Shown here piece after piece: positions 21,613 to 33,095 of a stretch of 64,000 nt of DNA. The DNA comes from Isoetes taiwanensis (taxonomy: Eukaryota; Streptophyta; Lycopodiopsida; Isoetales; Isoetaceae). The notes under the pieces were generated by a model that did no database searches, had not been told where the DNA came from, and saw only the letters and a program-made list of their open reading frames with translations. The position numbers and the translations under genes were made by a program. The stretch lies in assembly GCA_021234155.1 (NCBI GenBank), contig JAJEKV010000013.1:14793877-14857876 (forward strand). Reading direction: 5' to 3'. How positions within the stretch are numbered: position 1 is the stretch's first letter; the number at the start of each line of letters is the position of its first letter.

Positions 21613-22702
21613 TCCTCAATCCAGAATTCTCAACGACCTTTTGATGCTGAATTTGAAGATCATCAAGATGGTGAGAGTTCTTTGGGACCACATGACCACG
21701 AGGATCACTTGAATGATGCACACGTGCGGAGGTCAGTTTTTGATATTTCTCAGTTTCTGATGATAGTTAACTAGTAACTTTGGTGGGATATAAGCATTAA
21801 ATGATAATTTTTAATTTGTTTCCACTAACTTATGAAGAACTTTGCATTCTATTGATTAGCTATAGTTTTCTGCCTTGAACTTTGTTGGTGCTAGATAATT
21901 ACCCTCTTTGCATTTTACATGATTAAGCCCTTTACATTGATTGTGTTCTACTATGTTAGTAGACGGATACGAATGAGAGTTCACATATGTGACATCCCTA
22001 TGCCTTTGTCCACTTGCTATGCGTTTGATTTGGATGTGTTTTGAGTAAGTCATCCTCCTATCTTCTGATATGCTGGCTCTTCTAGCAAAGGGATTTATTC
22101 TACTTGGAAATAAGCGGATGCTTGTAGTTCATTGTCTTGGGCCTTTGGCCTTGGGGAGAAAAGTCTATGATCGTGTTGTTATATATTTGTGACTATTTGG
22201 TCTAAAATTTTCCATGCAATGCATTGATATATGGGAGGATGTGTATGATGCATATGGACTTATGTTTACTTGTTAATTAAAGTCACATTGTATGCGGTGG
22301 AATAGGCACCCATTCTAAATGCTTCTAGAAAAGATGCATTGTATTTCATGCATGGTCTTTGCCAAGACCATAATTATGACTATGGGATCCATCTGAAGCT
22401 GTGTGCAACAGTATTTTTGGTATAGCAAATCTATTCTACAGATGGAATATGCTGAAGTGACAATATTTTCTTTCAAAAGCTATCTGCTAAACACCGCAAA
22501 CTTCTGGATTCAAGGGGACAGTGCTTAAAACCAAAAATGGTGCTTGCATTTTGTACATCGCTATCGGTTTGTTAAATTGTAATTGTTTTGTTGTTTTATT
22601 AAATTGTTATGGGATTGATTATTTTTTATATGTAGAATTCAAGGGTTAGAGATTCTAAATGTTTTTTTTGCAAGTGTAGCCCGATGATCTTTGGTTTAAG
22701 CC

Positions 22703-23250
22703 ATGTGCATGAGCCTCCAAGAGGTATATTTTCTCTCTTTAACAACTTTCGATTCAATAATTTTCAGGTCATGTACACTAAGATTTATTTGTGCATGCTT
22801 TGTCTCATTTGGTATTTTTGTAGGGGAAACAGCCAGGATGTTCATTGAGTTAGGGAATAGGCATTATCTCACGAGCTATGGTTGGATTAAGGTTGTACAA
22901 GGAGATAAATCTAGGAAAGAGGAAGCCAAAAAGATTAAGAAACAAAAAGCAGAACAGAAAAAGGTGGAACAAGAAAGAAAAAGAAAAGACAGGGAACTAA
23001 TTGCGGCATCTAGGAAGAAAAAAAAAAGGATGAGAGGAGGCACAAAAGAATGCGATCTTTGAGAATGGGAGAATTTGGAACTAGGAGGTTGAGAAGCTTA
23101 TTATATGGAGCAAATCGACCTCGCATGCTTTTGTCTCAACCAAGAGGCTTCAATATGTCTGCATATCAGATGAGGATGAGGAGGTTTATGCATTTGAAGA
23201 TGAAGAGGCATTTCTAATTTGCATGAATCTAACGAAGCTTTGTTCCATGT
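22703..23250 (+). pseudogene. Transposase C-terminal basic tail
   Basis: A frame at 22,703-23,062 ends in a long Lys/Glu/Arg-rich coiled stretch (KSRKEEAKKIKKQKAEQKK and onwards), and beyond its stop another frame reads YVCISDEDEEVYAFEDEEAF (about 23,155-23,215). Basic helical tails followed by acidic ends are common after the DDE domain in pogo/Tigger proteins. The 1.1 kb before it (21,613-22,702) holds no domain and may be intron or decay. Confidence 0.5.
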
Positions 23251-23639
23251 TCCTATGGCCAAATAAGCGTCAAAATAGTATCATGTAAGTTTGCTCCAAT
23301 TTATTACATTAAACCTTTCTTAATTACAGAGGTACAAATAGTATCATGTAAGTTTGCTCCAATTTATTACATTTTAAACCTTTTTTTATTATATCGATGC
23401 TTAAAAACCACACTTCCCTATTGGGAAAGGGAGGCATTAAGGGTTAACTAATATTGGAATGTTGTGTTTTTGAGGGGTTAGGCAAGAGAAACAAAGTGGG
23501 CTGGCGGAGAATAATGCTTTCAAATCTTTCTTTGTTTGAATTGATCAAAATAGGCTTGCCATTAGCATGTATAGCCCGTTAGGATACTTACACTCGGCAT
23601 TCTCAACTCGTGCTTAAGTCTTGCGATAATGGCCACCCC

Positions 23640-24490
23640 AACCATATTAAAGTCCCCAACCACAAGACACTCATCATATAAAATATTAGCCAAGCTATTT
23701 CTAATTGTGTTCCACATAAGGCTCCTTTCTCCAGGTTGGTTCTGAGCATAGATATTAACAAAAGCAAACCTCTTGTCCTCAATGTCACCATGGAGAATTT
23801 TCCATCTCCCATTATTGGCATGCATCATCTGAATATTAGTGATGTCCAAACTATTTTTTCAAGCAATTGAGATATTATTGGCTCTAATAGCCTTATTATT
23901 GGCTCTAATAGCCTAAAGTCTAAAGTTTGAAGGCAAAGTGTTAGCAACTAATCTCTCAAAGTCAACATCATGGAGCTTATGTTCCTGAAAGAAAAGCATG
24001 TCAGAAATGATAGAAGATAGACAAACTTTTAACCTGTCACGCTTGACATTTGAATTTATGCCTTGAAGATTTCAAGACACACATCTGAGATTAATATCCA
24101 TAAAAATTAGTTTTCTTTGAAACCCCTGAACCTCTCCTAGAAGGTTCAAGGGTCTGGTTTCTATTTTTCTTCTTTCTATAATAATTTATTAACTGCTAAG
24201 AGCCTTTCGCTTCTCCTCTTTCCAAATCCCTATCAATGATGTACTCTAGGTATCCGAGCTCAGAGATATTAGACTGATCACTTTCATAATAAATTTCTTC
24301 TGAGTTTTGCCCAGATTGCACCACAGTTTTCACCTCGACTTCCTTTTTTTCATGATCAATCTCTTCAATGACTACATTGTTCTGTCCACTTTTCACCACA
24401 ATTTTCTCCTCAATTACTTCGATCATCACATTCTTAACTTTGCCTGTCCAAAGGGGGTTCTTGTCAATAGGAATAATCATTTTCCCAACC
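23640..24490 (-). mobile_element. LINE-A ORF1 end and ORF2 endonuclease N-terminus
   Basis: ORF2 starts at the ATG at 24,101-24,099 and reads MDINLRCVS, stop, NLQGINSNVKRDRLKVCLSS. The catalytic Glu follows in FFQEHKLHD and then VVGDFNMV at about 23,660-23,637. One TGA replaces the Trp of the WNLQGIN motif. The ORF1 C-terminus occupies 24,480-24,091 and ends FYGY, stop; it is acidic then basic (RKKKNRNQTLEPSRRGSG). The ORF1 TAA (24,093-24,091) lies 11 nt inside ORF2. The APE-like endonuclease would nick target DNA for priming. Confidence 0.9.
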
Positions 24491-24499
24491 TCCTATGGA

Positions 24500-25228
24500 T
24501 GATGATCGTCTACCGCACTTGGCTTATGCAGTGGCAATGGGACCACAACGACTCAAGAATTGTTGGAAGGATAAAGAGTGCGTTGGCTAACTTCGATGGA
24601 ATGTCCAAGAGCACATGTGCATCGGTGAAAGCGGTCGGTCGCGGCGGCTGAGATGCTACCTTGATGCTTGTTTCTCCAAACAAGCTTTGGGATTCGGGGC
24701 CTGGAGCAAGTCAAAAACGACACATTACAAGCGGCACATAAATCCCACATTAGAGCGAGGCCCAGCGCTACCTCGTTCACATCTATCCATGAAAAGCGCG
24801 GGCATATATCGCCTCCATTACGCGACAGTGCCCACCATCTCCGGTTTGAGATAGGTCAATGGATTGGGGACCCCCGGCGGGATAGGGTTTGTCGGTGCTA
24901 CGGATAGGTCTTTGTTGAGGATGAGTGTCACACTTTCGAGGCTGCCGGCATATGATCGGTTCGGTTGATTGGGCGATGAGCCGCTATACATGTTGCGGCG
25001 CGACCGGTGCGCTCACTCGGATCATACATTCGGGAAGAAATCTTGGACTTGAGGGCTCGGATATGCCCCGGTCAACCATTTAATCATTGTCGTGATCTTA
25101 TTGCTGCCCGCGATTTTCCCTCGAAAACCCTTCGGGGCAGGGGTTTTTTAATCCGGGCAGTAATGTGACTGCTGCGCTTTTTGTATTGGGTCCCATAGGC
25201 CGATTGGTCTCCGTGGACGATAAAAACA
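24500..25228 (+). pseudogene. Non-L1 LINE ORF2 C-terminal fragment
   Basis: Around 24,833-24,955 the plus strand encodes HHLRFEIGQWIGDPRRDRVC, then RC, one stop, and VEDECHTFEA. This order (RxEIGRW, RVCxxC, VEDExHF) is the C-terminal zinc motif seen in CR1/L2/Jockey-like non-LTR elements. It is unlike the WQLWHKALA zinc domains of the L1-type LINEs nearby. The segment ends GGGTCCCATAGGCCGATTGG and runs into (ATTCT)n at 25,229, which looks like this element's 3' tail. The upstream half (24,500-24,830) is too damaged to assign. Confidence 0.6.
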
Positions 25229-25318
25229 ATTCTATTCTATTCTATTCTATTCTATTATATTCTATTCTATTCTATTCTATTCTATTCTATTCTATTCTAT
25301 TCTATTCTATTCTATTCT
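25229..25318. repeat. (ATTCT)n microsatellite, 18 units
   Basis: Eighteen pentanucleotide units in one 90-bp tract with a single variant unit ATTAT at position six. The second block carries 15 units with its variant at position five. It probably began as the 3' tail of the preceding non-LTR fragment. Confidence 0.97.
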
Positions 25319-25319
25319 T

Positions 25320-25860
25320 TGTGACTACTACTTTTTCCCTTGTCGATGACCTTGTCTTCTGCAGGGTTTGCTTTCTTTTGAACCCATATTTTTTTTTTTT
25401 TTGGGTACATGGGAGATTTCGCTTTATTTGGGAGATCCCTTTCATCCCTAATCTGAATGGAAACTGGAGTTTTGGAATATTTGATATCAACATCCAGAAA
25501 AATATCTTCCTCTATTCTTGTACCTATATAATTCTCCCAGAGCGAGTCGATCTCGTTAATGATACAAATAGAGAAAAAACCAGTTTGTGGAGGTTTTTCA
25601 ATTTTCGCACAAATAGGAAAAGTGATATTCTTTGTGTTATTTTCTTCTCGACAGAGGGAAGGATTCTCATTCAAGGAATCAACTCCTCGGGGTTTCTTGA
25701 GGTTGTCCTGAGAAATCACAATTTCTTGGATCGGTTGCTGGTTCTTGAATCAGACCCCTTTGTTATCAGATTGTGCTGCCGGATCTTTGGTCTTTATTCT
25801 CGTCAAGATTTAAGTTTGGGACTGGGCATAAACATCCTTGTGCTTCAAGATGAGGTCTAA
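25320..25860 (+). other. Unassigned open frames
   Basis: A plus-strand frame continues out of the (ATTCT)n tract to 25,860 and an overlapping minus frame spans 25,719-25,312. Neither shows a domain I know. The plus frame borrows its apparent start from the microsatellite, so it is not a reliable gene call. The second block has the frame broken. Confidence 0.3.
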
Positions 25861-26520
25861 ACTTACCATCTATAAAGGAGACTGCTCTGGCCAACAACTT
25901 TTGGAGGAAATGGAGGATCATAAAACAATCGGCCAAAAAAGCAAGGACTGGAAGACAATCCTTAAGTTGGAACAAAAAGGGGGCTTAGCCTCTGGAAAAA
26001 AAAATGAGAGAGCTTACAAGAGCATTTGATATCATTCGAGACCAGCAAGAGATGGCTATCGAATGCATGGGAATCAAGAAGGAAGGACATATTATTGCAT
26101 ATCAACAAGAAATTACAAAAGGCTGGAAAGACAATATCTGCGAAAAGGAAAAGCTGGAGACAAAGATGCAGTGCAGGAACATGATCAAGAGGCTTCAAAG
26201 AACTTGATCCATTGCTTTATCAAATAATCGGGGATCAAATATGGGCATTCTAAAGAAGATTGTTGCAGCCTCAAGTAAAAAAAAGCATGGCCAGAATTGC
26301 TCTATACAATCAAAAAGCTGGCAGGAGGATCTCGAGCTAATGGAATGGAAATCTAAGGCTTCTTTTAAGTCTTGTTTCGTGTTTGGAAAAGTCGCGGATG
26401 ATCACTTGATAGTTAAATTTAAAGAAAAGTTTAAAAGAAGATCTTTCTTTATCGATTGGCGAGAGGAGATAAAAATGTGGAGGTTGATCAAGATACGGTT
26501 ATGCATAAGCTAGTTCAACC
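25838..26520 (+). pseudogene. Charged helical protein fragment, possible LINE ORF1 or gag N-terminus
   Basis: Three adjoining plus-strand frames give a Lys/Glu-rich helical protein: MRELTRAFDIIRDQQEMAIE from 26,004, then EKLETKMQCRNMIKRLQ, and a frame from 26,241 ending FFIDWREEIKMWR. In the second block the middle part reads longer in one frame (46,150-46,416, including RLERQYAKGKAGDKD and DPLLYQIIRIKYGHSKEDCC). It lies upstream of a DUF4283-like region, so an ORF1/gag role is inferred, not shown. Confidence 0.4.
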
Positions 26521-26529
26521 AACAATTGT

Positions 26530-27490
26530 TTGATTAGCGGCGATAGCGGTTATTTCAACCCCGTGAAGAAGCAGGAACTATCCTGTCCCAAGCTGTACAA
26601 AGGTCGTTAGCCTCAACACTGGATAAAATTTGTCGACAAAAGTCTCTAACTCTAAGCTCTGCTCCAAAATTCCAACCATGGGCAAATCGACAAGATAAAT
26701 GGTACGCCCCCTCCTTCAAAATTATTCTTCTAAATTCTTACGATTGGGGGCGGTAATCCTAGTAACGGGGAGAAAAAAAAACGATAAAGGGTCTATGGTT
26801 GATCTTTTTGCTATAAAAAGACAAAGGGAATTTTTTGTAATTAAATATTAGATCCAACGGCATCCTTGTTCACTTCCTCTTGAAATGCCCACATATCAGA
26901 AGTAAAAATTAGCTACAACGGGACTATAAACATTCATATTCTTTCCATTTTAAAGATGGATTCAGTTATCGAGATCATATGCAAAGATGGCGATCCTTGG
27001 GAAAACTATGCTCACAAGAAAGATTTCTACCATTGCTAACTGCCCAGCCTATATTATGAACTGGAATCCTCTGTATATTGCTGAAAACTTCTCTCATATT
27101 GCCACAACCACTTGGGTCTCTTGTCCAAATCTCCCTCCCATGTTCTGGACTCATAACCATCTCAGAGCTCTTGAAAGATCCAGATTCTAATGATTAATTG
27201 GGCCTGGGGCGATAGATCTGTACCAAGGACAAGATTATGGAGAATAGCAGAGGTAAGGACCTCTGCCTCATCCGTCGAATCCATCTCCATTCCCGAGGTG
27301 CCTGGATCGAGCACCAATGTGAGCGCCTAGTCATCCTGCTCCTTTTCCCTCAAGTCAGCTTAAAGTCCTACTACTACAGCTCTCAAAGGCATTATCGATA
27401 TTAAAGCGTCCTTTATGGATATCCTTGAGCAGCAAATCAGATTGATTCAACCAGGTGAATGTACAATATTCGTTTGAGCGAATCATTGAA
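26530..27490 (+). pseudogene. DUF4283-like gag/ORF1 remnant, first
   Basis: The plus strand near 27,020-27,170 encodes ISTIANCPAYIMNWNPLY and then TTWVSCPNLPPMFW. This matches the DUF4283 core of plant LINE ORF1 and related gag proteins: a hydrophobic W.P block followed by WV..PNLP. Frames change several times (26,530-26,980 has multiple stops). The nearby reading SGYFNPVKKQ resembles FFNPVEVD before the second DUF4283-like region at 35.1 kb, so the two look like related elements. Its function would be RNA binding in a retroelement particle, known from the family only. Confidence 0.6.
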
Positions 27491-28538
27491 TGAATCCTAA
27501 GTGCAATCGGACCTTGTTTTCTATTTGGTCTTGCTGAAATCTGCGGTTCTTTCTCGATTTTTGCTTAGTTACCAATCTTGAAAAATTAATTCCCAAGTAT
27601 TGATTTCATGCAAATGCTTTGATGTGATCTACATGAGTTGGATTATCTCAAATGCAAATTTGAGTGATTCGCTTAGGTAAATAATTCTGGAGCCCTTGAT
27701 CCATTTTAGAAGCTGATAGTAGCACCAAACATGTTAATTAAGTAGAAAAAATATAGACATTGCCAATTCTTAAGAGTTGTGTACTAGAAAATTCAAATGT
27801 CAATTGGTAGAGAATATAAACCTTGCAAGTCTTAGAAGTTGTCAACTTGTCATCGATCAATCAATCGATCGCTCTTGGTAACCAACATTGCTAATTGAAG
27901 AAGAGTCATATTGATGACCATCAATCAACCATAGATTACAAATTTTAAATGCACAATGTTCTATTATGACAGGGCATTTGCATCATGATGAAGTTTCTAA
28001 TAGAAGAAGAAGAAGAGATTTTTAACGTCCAGAGTAATTGCATCTAGCGTCTTGTTTAGCGGGACCCGCCTTCCATTTAGTTATCAACAAGAAGGTTCTA
28101 GAAGGCATAAGAGCCTACTGCAAGAAGATTAGTTGTCTATGCCAAGAAGCCTGAATTTGCTAGAAGGAAATAACATTTGTTGGTTGTAACCTTCGTCACC
28201 CATCGATTACCTAAGACTATAAGTTCATTTATCTTCAAGTCATTTTTGGGTGCCTGTTTTGGCGTCGCTCACGGCATCACCACGAAAAGAGTTTCTTCAA
28301 GCGATTGCATCCATAGCCTCCACGGAAAGTCGGAGAAGATCTCTTTGAAGTTCTCAAGGTTTTGAGAAAGAATTTGCATCGTCATATCTGCAAGAACTTT
28401 TATGGATTTGCAGGTTGGAGAATCTGCACAAATTTGCTAAAATTTCCATAGATTTGCAAAAGTTTTCACTGATTTGCAATGGATTTCATGCTTCAGTCTT
28501 CTGTTCTACTGATGGCTTCCGACCTATCCCTGAGTAAT
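27491..28538. other. No recognised gene; AT-rich
   Basis: Unique-looking AT-rich sequence, unusually well conserved between the two 20-kb copies up to about 28,000. A CAATCAATCGATCG patch (27,865) and repeated ATTTGCA motifs (28,430-28,500) are present. It may be LTR U3 or flank of the next element. Confidence 0.5.
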
Positions 28539-28849
28539 TGATGGGTAACAAAGGCCACCTGACGAGGGAAAGCTATAAAACACGGAGGTTTTAGAAAGGA
28601 ACTGGAGTTTTGATCTACAGGAATGTCGGTAGGTATGAAGGCCACGATGGAAACCTCGACACACTGGAGGTTCTAGTAAGGAACTTTACAAGGGTAATTG
28701 TTGGTAATGAAGGCCACGATGGGAAACCTATGGCACTGGAGGTTCGAGAAAGAAACACGGCATTCTAATCTACAAAGGGTTGTCGATGGGTGGCGAAGCC
28801 CACGATGGGAAGACTTACGGCACTGGAGGTTCTAGTGGCATTCGATCTA
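28539..28849. repeat. Four imperfect tandem units of about 70-88 bp
   Basis: Units begin near 28,539, 28,625, 28,695 and 28,782. They share GAAGGCCACGATGG, GGCACTGGAGGTTCTAG and (in part) ATCTACAGG. They sit just upstream of, or inside, an LTR-like region, the place where U3 enhancer repeats are usual. Confidence 0.7.
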
Positions 28850-29661
28850 TGTTAAGGTCCAAGGGCAAGTGGCTTGGAGACCTTGGAACATGGAGTTGGC
28901 CTTGGAAATGCCACTTTCGATGTCACGGGAGCGTTCAAGCGACCATTATTGCCTAGGGGCGGTGTTGATTTTTTTAAATGGCCACTATTTCGTATGTTAA
29001 GTTGTTGACATTTTAATATAAATGTTAAAGAAACCTTTATAAAAGGTTTAGCCCGAATGGAGGGGTCGTGGTGGAACCCCATTGGTTGGGGGCTTTCCTT
29101 ATGGGAATTCATCCCTCGATTAGGTGTGAGCAGTAGCAAAGCCCGTCCGGATGCGCTAAAAGAGTGCGGATCTCTTGATTGAGGCGATTTGGTGGGGAAA
29201 GGCCCTAAAGCCTTTTGAGGGGGCTAATCTTAGCACACCCACAAGTATATAAAGGGATTGGGGGCGTTTTGAGAAGGAGATCGGTTTTTTGGAGCATAGC
29301 TTTTGGTGTTGCCTTGAAGGTCGATTCCTTCTATACTATGTTGTGATTCATCCTTAGGGATTGATGGGGATATCAATCGACCTCTGGGGGGGCAGTTTCA
29401 AGACTTCTTGATAGTTTTGGAGCTTTTTCCCATTGATTGTGAGTTTGCTCACGGGTTTGAGCAAGACTACTCTGCTATGATATTAATTCTAGCGTTAGAA
29501 TTTAGGGAAATTTATAGAATTTATTGTTAAAGGCGGGGCTTTTAAGCTAGCCACGGGGGTTAGTAGTGATTGTGTGTGGGGAGTTAAGGAACTCAAGGCT
29601 GAGGAGCAACTCACGGAAGTTTAGAGTAGCACAATCGATCCTACTTTTTGTGGCGGTAACA
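28850..29661 (+). repeat. LTR-like sequence with TATA box
   Basis: The right end GGCGGTAACA is followed two bases on by a tRNA-iMet type primer site, which fixes it as the end of a 5' LTR. The start is less certain: TGTTAAGG at 28,850 gives inverted termini TGTTA/TAACA and 812 bp, but the tandem units upstream may also belong to U3. A TATA box (TATATAAA) lies at 29,246-29,253. No matching 3' LTR is seen downstream in either block. Confidence 0.6.
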
Positions 29662-29663
29662 AT

Positions 29664-29675
29664 TTGGTATCGAGC
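29664..29675 (+). other. Primer-binding site (tRNA-iMet type)
   Basis: TTGGTATCGAGC two bases after the LTR end. It has the same CAG-to-CG change relative to the usual TTGGTATCAGAGC as the copia primer site. Confidence 0.75.
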
Positions 29676-31964
29676 TTGGTTTGCATTCTTCGTTACGATC
29701 CTGTGGCAACTACCTAGGTTAGTTGTACTATAATTATCTGATCTGTGACTATTCTCGTAATATGTGATTATCATCTATAACTTACCATAGTAATTTTGCA
29801 ATGATATCATCAACTCTAGTATTAAGTAGATATCAGTTAAGTTTTGCAGCCTTGTATGGAGGTCTTAGCAATTTAATTGTGGTCTAATGGTCATAAAGAT
29901 CATGAAGAGCATGATCTTGGAGAGTCCGAAAATAAATACGGGGAGGGTGTATAAAAAGCTTTGTGCTTATATGATATAGGATCATGTATGCATGAATTTA
30001 ATTCATGGAAGTTGGCCAAGGAAAGTTATTTGAGATTGAGGGTTTGAGCGGCTTCATGTTAAATTTGGGCTCGTTTGGATCAATACATGCAGTCTTTTGC
30101 TAAGATCAGGCAACCAACAAAACTTTCTTTGTGTGAGTTTCAAGTGGATGCTTGCTCAAGAAGTAGTGCGTGGTTGAAGGAAGCCAAGTGGGTTTTCTTG
30201 CACTAAGAAGAATAAGGCTTGGTTGTACATTGTTGTGCTTAGTTTCTTGGAGCCAAGCTTCAACCCCTAAAGGTTTGCCTTGGAGTATTGAGAATTATTT
30301 GGGGCGGTTCTTCAAGCCCGTAGGTGATTGGATTTGGGTATATATAAATCTCTATTTGATTTGTAAATTGTCAGTGGGTACCTCGGGGATTGAGTTAGAT
30401 CTTTGGCCAAATCTTGGAAGATTTGGTAAAAAACATCGATTTCTTTGCAACTAGAGATCGAAATTTGTCGAATTTACTTCCCGTTTGAAGCCTTTTTGAA
30501 TACAGTCGATCCGCGACCGCCGATATCAACTATGCTTATTTTATAAATGGTTTAAAGGGGTTATGTAAGTTGTATACCTTATATACTTGGAACCATTACC
30601 CTATTACTAGTTGGTCTAGTAGTTGTCTAGGCCAGCGGCGGTACTAAATCTTTGCAAGCGCTTATAGGGTTTTGTACCCTTATGCGTTTCTAAGTTGATA
30701 ACTTAGAATAGTACCCAAGCTAGTTGAGCTAGTTATATTAAAAAGGATCAATAAGTCTTTTAGGTACAATACTTGGTATTGTACTCCACGCATACTAAGT
30801 GTGCGGATTTGGCAAGACCGGTGTTCTTGACGTAGCATTATGTCACGGGATTAGAGTGAGGCTACCATTCCAATACTCCAAGAAGTGTTGACAAATGGCG
30901 ATTTAAATTGTTGAGGCACACGAAGCTCAAGTGGTGGGGCTCATGAGGGCTTTGCTTTATGTGGGAATCGAACAAGATAGACATTCAATTTGTCTATAAT
31001 TCCTTTCTTTTTGTTTAAAACAATGAATCGACTCACGGGGAGTCAAAATTGAAAAGGTTCTAATGTATGTATATTACCTTTGGGTGCACTACTCTGGCAG
31101 CGAGCAAGATTTTTTCATCTAGGCCTAGATCGGTTATTTGTAAAAATTGATGCGATCAAGTTAAGATAATTGCATCAGCGGGGAGTAATCCGTGTTACCT
31201 TCAATTATGTAAAAGCGTGTAAATAGAGTGTATAGGTGCTCTATTGATACACAAGTTGATGCTTTGTTCCATAGAAATGGAATAGGTTATACAATGGCGT
31301 AGAGATCGAAACATTCTGAGGCTACTCATAGTTCTTCGGGAAGGAACATTAGATATAGCAAGTTAATATGCTTTACAAGTTGAAAACATACCATGTACAT
31401 AATATTAGTCCATAGAGTTAATTTAAGCGGACTTAAAGTTGAACAAAATGGATAGATAATGTAATACAGGGCATTGGAACTAATATATTATTGTAAACTA
31501 CCAATTCCACTATTTTATTGTGCAAGGTATTGTGTAATACTATGTGGGCTTTTCTTAAGCAATGGTTGAACCAAGATATTTTGGTTCAAAATATTCAAAA
31601 ACAACGTAATAAAGTAATTGGATTGTGAAACAACTAATTTTAGAATTCATTATGGAAATTTAAGTAGAAACATTGTCCATTTCTTTTCCCAAAGGGAGAG
31701 GAAGAATGGTTATCAATTTGCACAGGGGATGTGTGTACACATTCGAGAAGATGTAATATGCACATCAGCAAAGTGTCCTTTCTAAGCAAGGGTTTTGCTT
31801 GAATGGCTCAATTTCTCACAGGGAGGAAAGGTTTTATGACATGTTAATGGCGTTGTGAAAGATTGGAATTCAACCTAAGTGAGATTGGAATTCAACCTAA
31901 GTGTGTCTTGTGGGTAAAATATTGGCTCCCTAACCAAACATTGAAACCATCATTATGCTCGAGG
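29676..31964. other. Internal region of an LTR element, no recognised protein
   Basis: Downstream of the primer site, where gag is expected, I see only short frames (one of 94 codons at 30,170-30,454) and no zinc knuckle, protease, integrase or RT motif in any frame. A perfect 9-bp inverted repeat GTACAATAC/GTATTGTAC lies at 30,764-30,784. It could be a non-coding (LARD-like) element or one too decayed to read. Confidence 0.45.
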
Positions 31965-33095
31965 TTGATATACGGCATATACCGAAGTTCGATATCGGTA
32001 TATGTCGAGTTCGATCTCGATATATCGGAAGTGCGGAAAATAGCATATAAAAATGGTATAAAATTGATCTGATAGTATATCGGAGTTAGATATACAATAG
32101 TATGTCGAGTGTTTTTACGGGTTCTTGGACGATTTCCAGCATTTTTTTTGGAGAGAAATTTGTGACATTCATACATCTCGGATCATGGGAAGGACCCTAG
32201 GATAGTAAGAGTATTAAGCATCAAATTCCTCAAAGGTTTCTTACTTTTTACATCGTTCTTGTATGAGCTCTACAAGCATTTTATGTTCATGCTTTTTGAT
32301 GTGATCATTTAGGATCTAAAATTTAATTGATGTAATCATTTAAGAGAGGTGGGAACTAAAATTAGGATCTAAAATTCAAAGGAGATTGCTTTTGTTTTTG
32401 GAAAGCATTATATTGAGTCGATATACTCACTATATTTGTATTTTGATTTCATTATGTGAATATTAAATGTAAAGATTGGCGTATATTGAGTTCAATATCG
32501 TGTTCCACATGTCTACAATGGTGCAACATGACTTACATATGTCGCTTTATGTTGCAACATGACTTACACATGTTAGCACATCGTGCGTGAGGTGACATCT
32601 ATGATATTAAGTAGAGCATGTCATTTGCTGACCACTCCGTGGATGGGCGGGATGGTGAAGGAGGGATGTGCGATTATCCCTTGATATTGTGATGCCACGA
32701 GGCTTGGTGCTGCTTGCATTCTTTGAGGAGGTGTTTATCTTTACCGGGGGACTATAGGGTTGACATCATCCGCGAACAAAAAAAACTTCGTATATAAATT
32801 TTTATAAAGTATATGGCATGCTTATCTGGAAGTGCGTATCACGTATATGGCATATATCAAGTTTGATATATGCTATATATGCCTATATAATTGTATAAAA
32901 ATGGCTTATATTTTGTGTATTATCACGAAATTTTCGTAGGCGATCGAAAAAAAATGTATATGCGAGTTCGATATCATGCCGTATATCGAACTTCGGTATG
33001 CGTAGGTATATCGAACTTCGATATATCGCTATATTTGTATATCGAGGTTAGATATACGCGGTATATCTAACTTTCGATATATGTTTGGTTTTGAA
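31965..33095. repeat. Field of TATATCGA-GT-TCGATATA palindromes
   Basis: Clusters of an 18-22 bp imperfect palindrome, TATATCGAGTTCGATATA with flanking CG, lie at 31,970-32,110, 32,405-32,510, 32,800-32,900 and 32,955-33,085, separated by unrelated AT-rich DNA. A 19-bp direct repeat GCAACATGACTTACACATG (two copies, period about 31) lies near 32,523-32,572. This copy is more corrupted than the one at 51,990-53,135. Confidence 0.8.

Larger units (their letters stand above)
20077..23639 (+). mobile_element. Pogo/Tigger-like DNA transposon inside LINE-A endonuclease
   Basis: About 3.56 kb interrupts the LINE-A endonuclease precisely between GDFNMV (23,65x) and YDYTRS (20,07x), segments that are contiguous in LINE-2. 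The insert encodes a pogo-type DDE transposase on the plus strand. The ends may form weak inverted repeats: the left starts GTGCTGCCACATTTTGGCAGC (itself a GCTGCC/GGCAGC hairpin) and the right end read inward starts GGTGGCCATTATCGCAAGAC. A clean TA duplication is not visible. Direct 37-bp repeats at 23,274 and 23,337 lie near the right end. Confidence 0.7.

Noticed and set aside
25165-25860. 231-codon plus ORF as a gene
   Set aside because: Its N-terminal third is the (ATTCT)n tract, the rest has no domain, and the frame is broken in the second copy.
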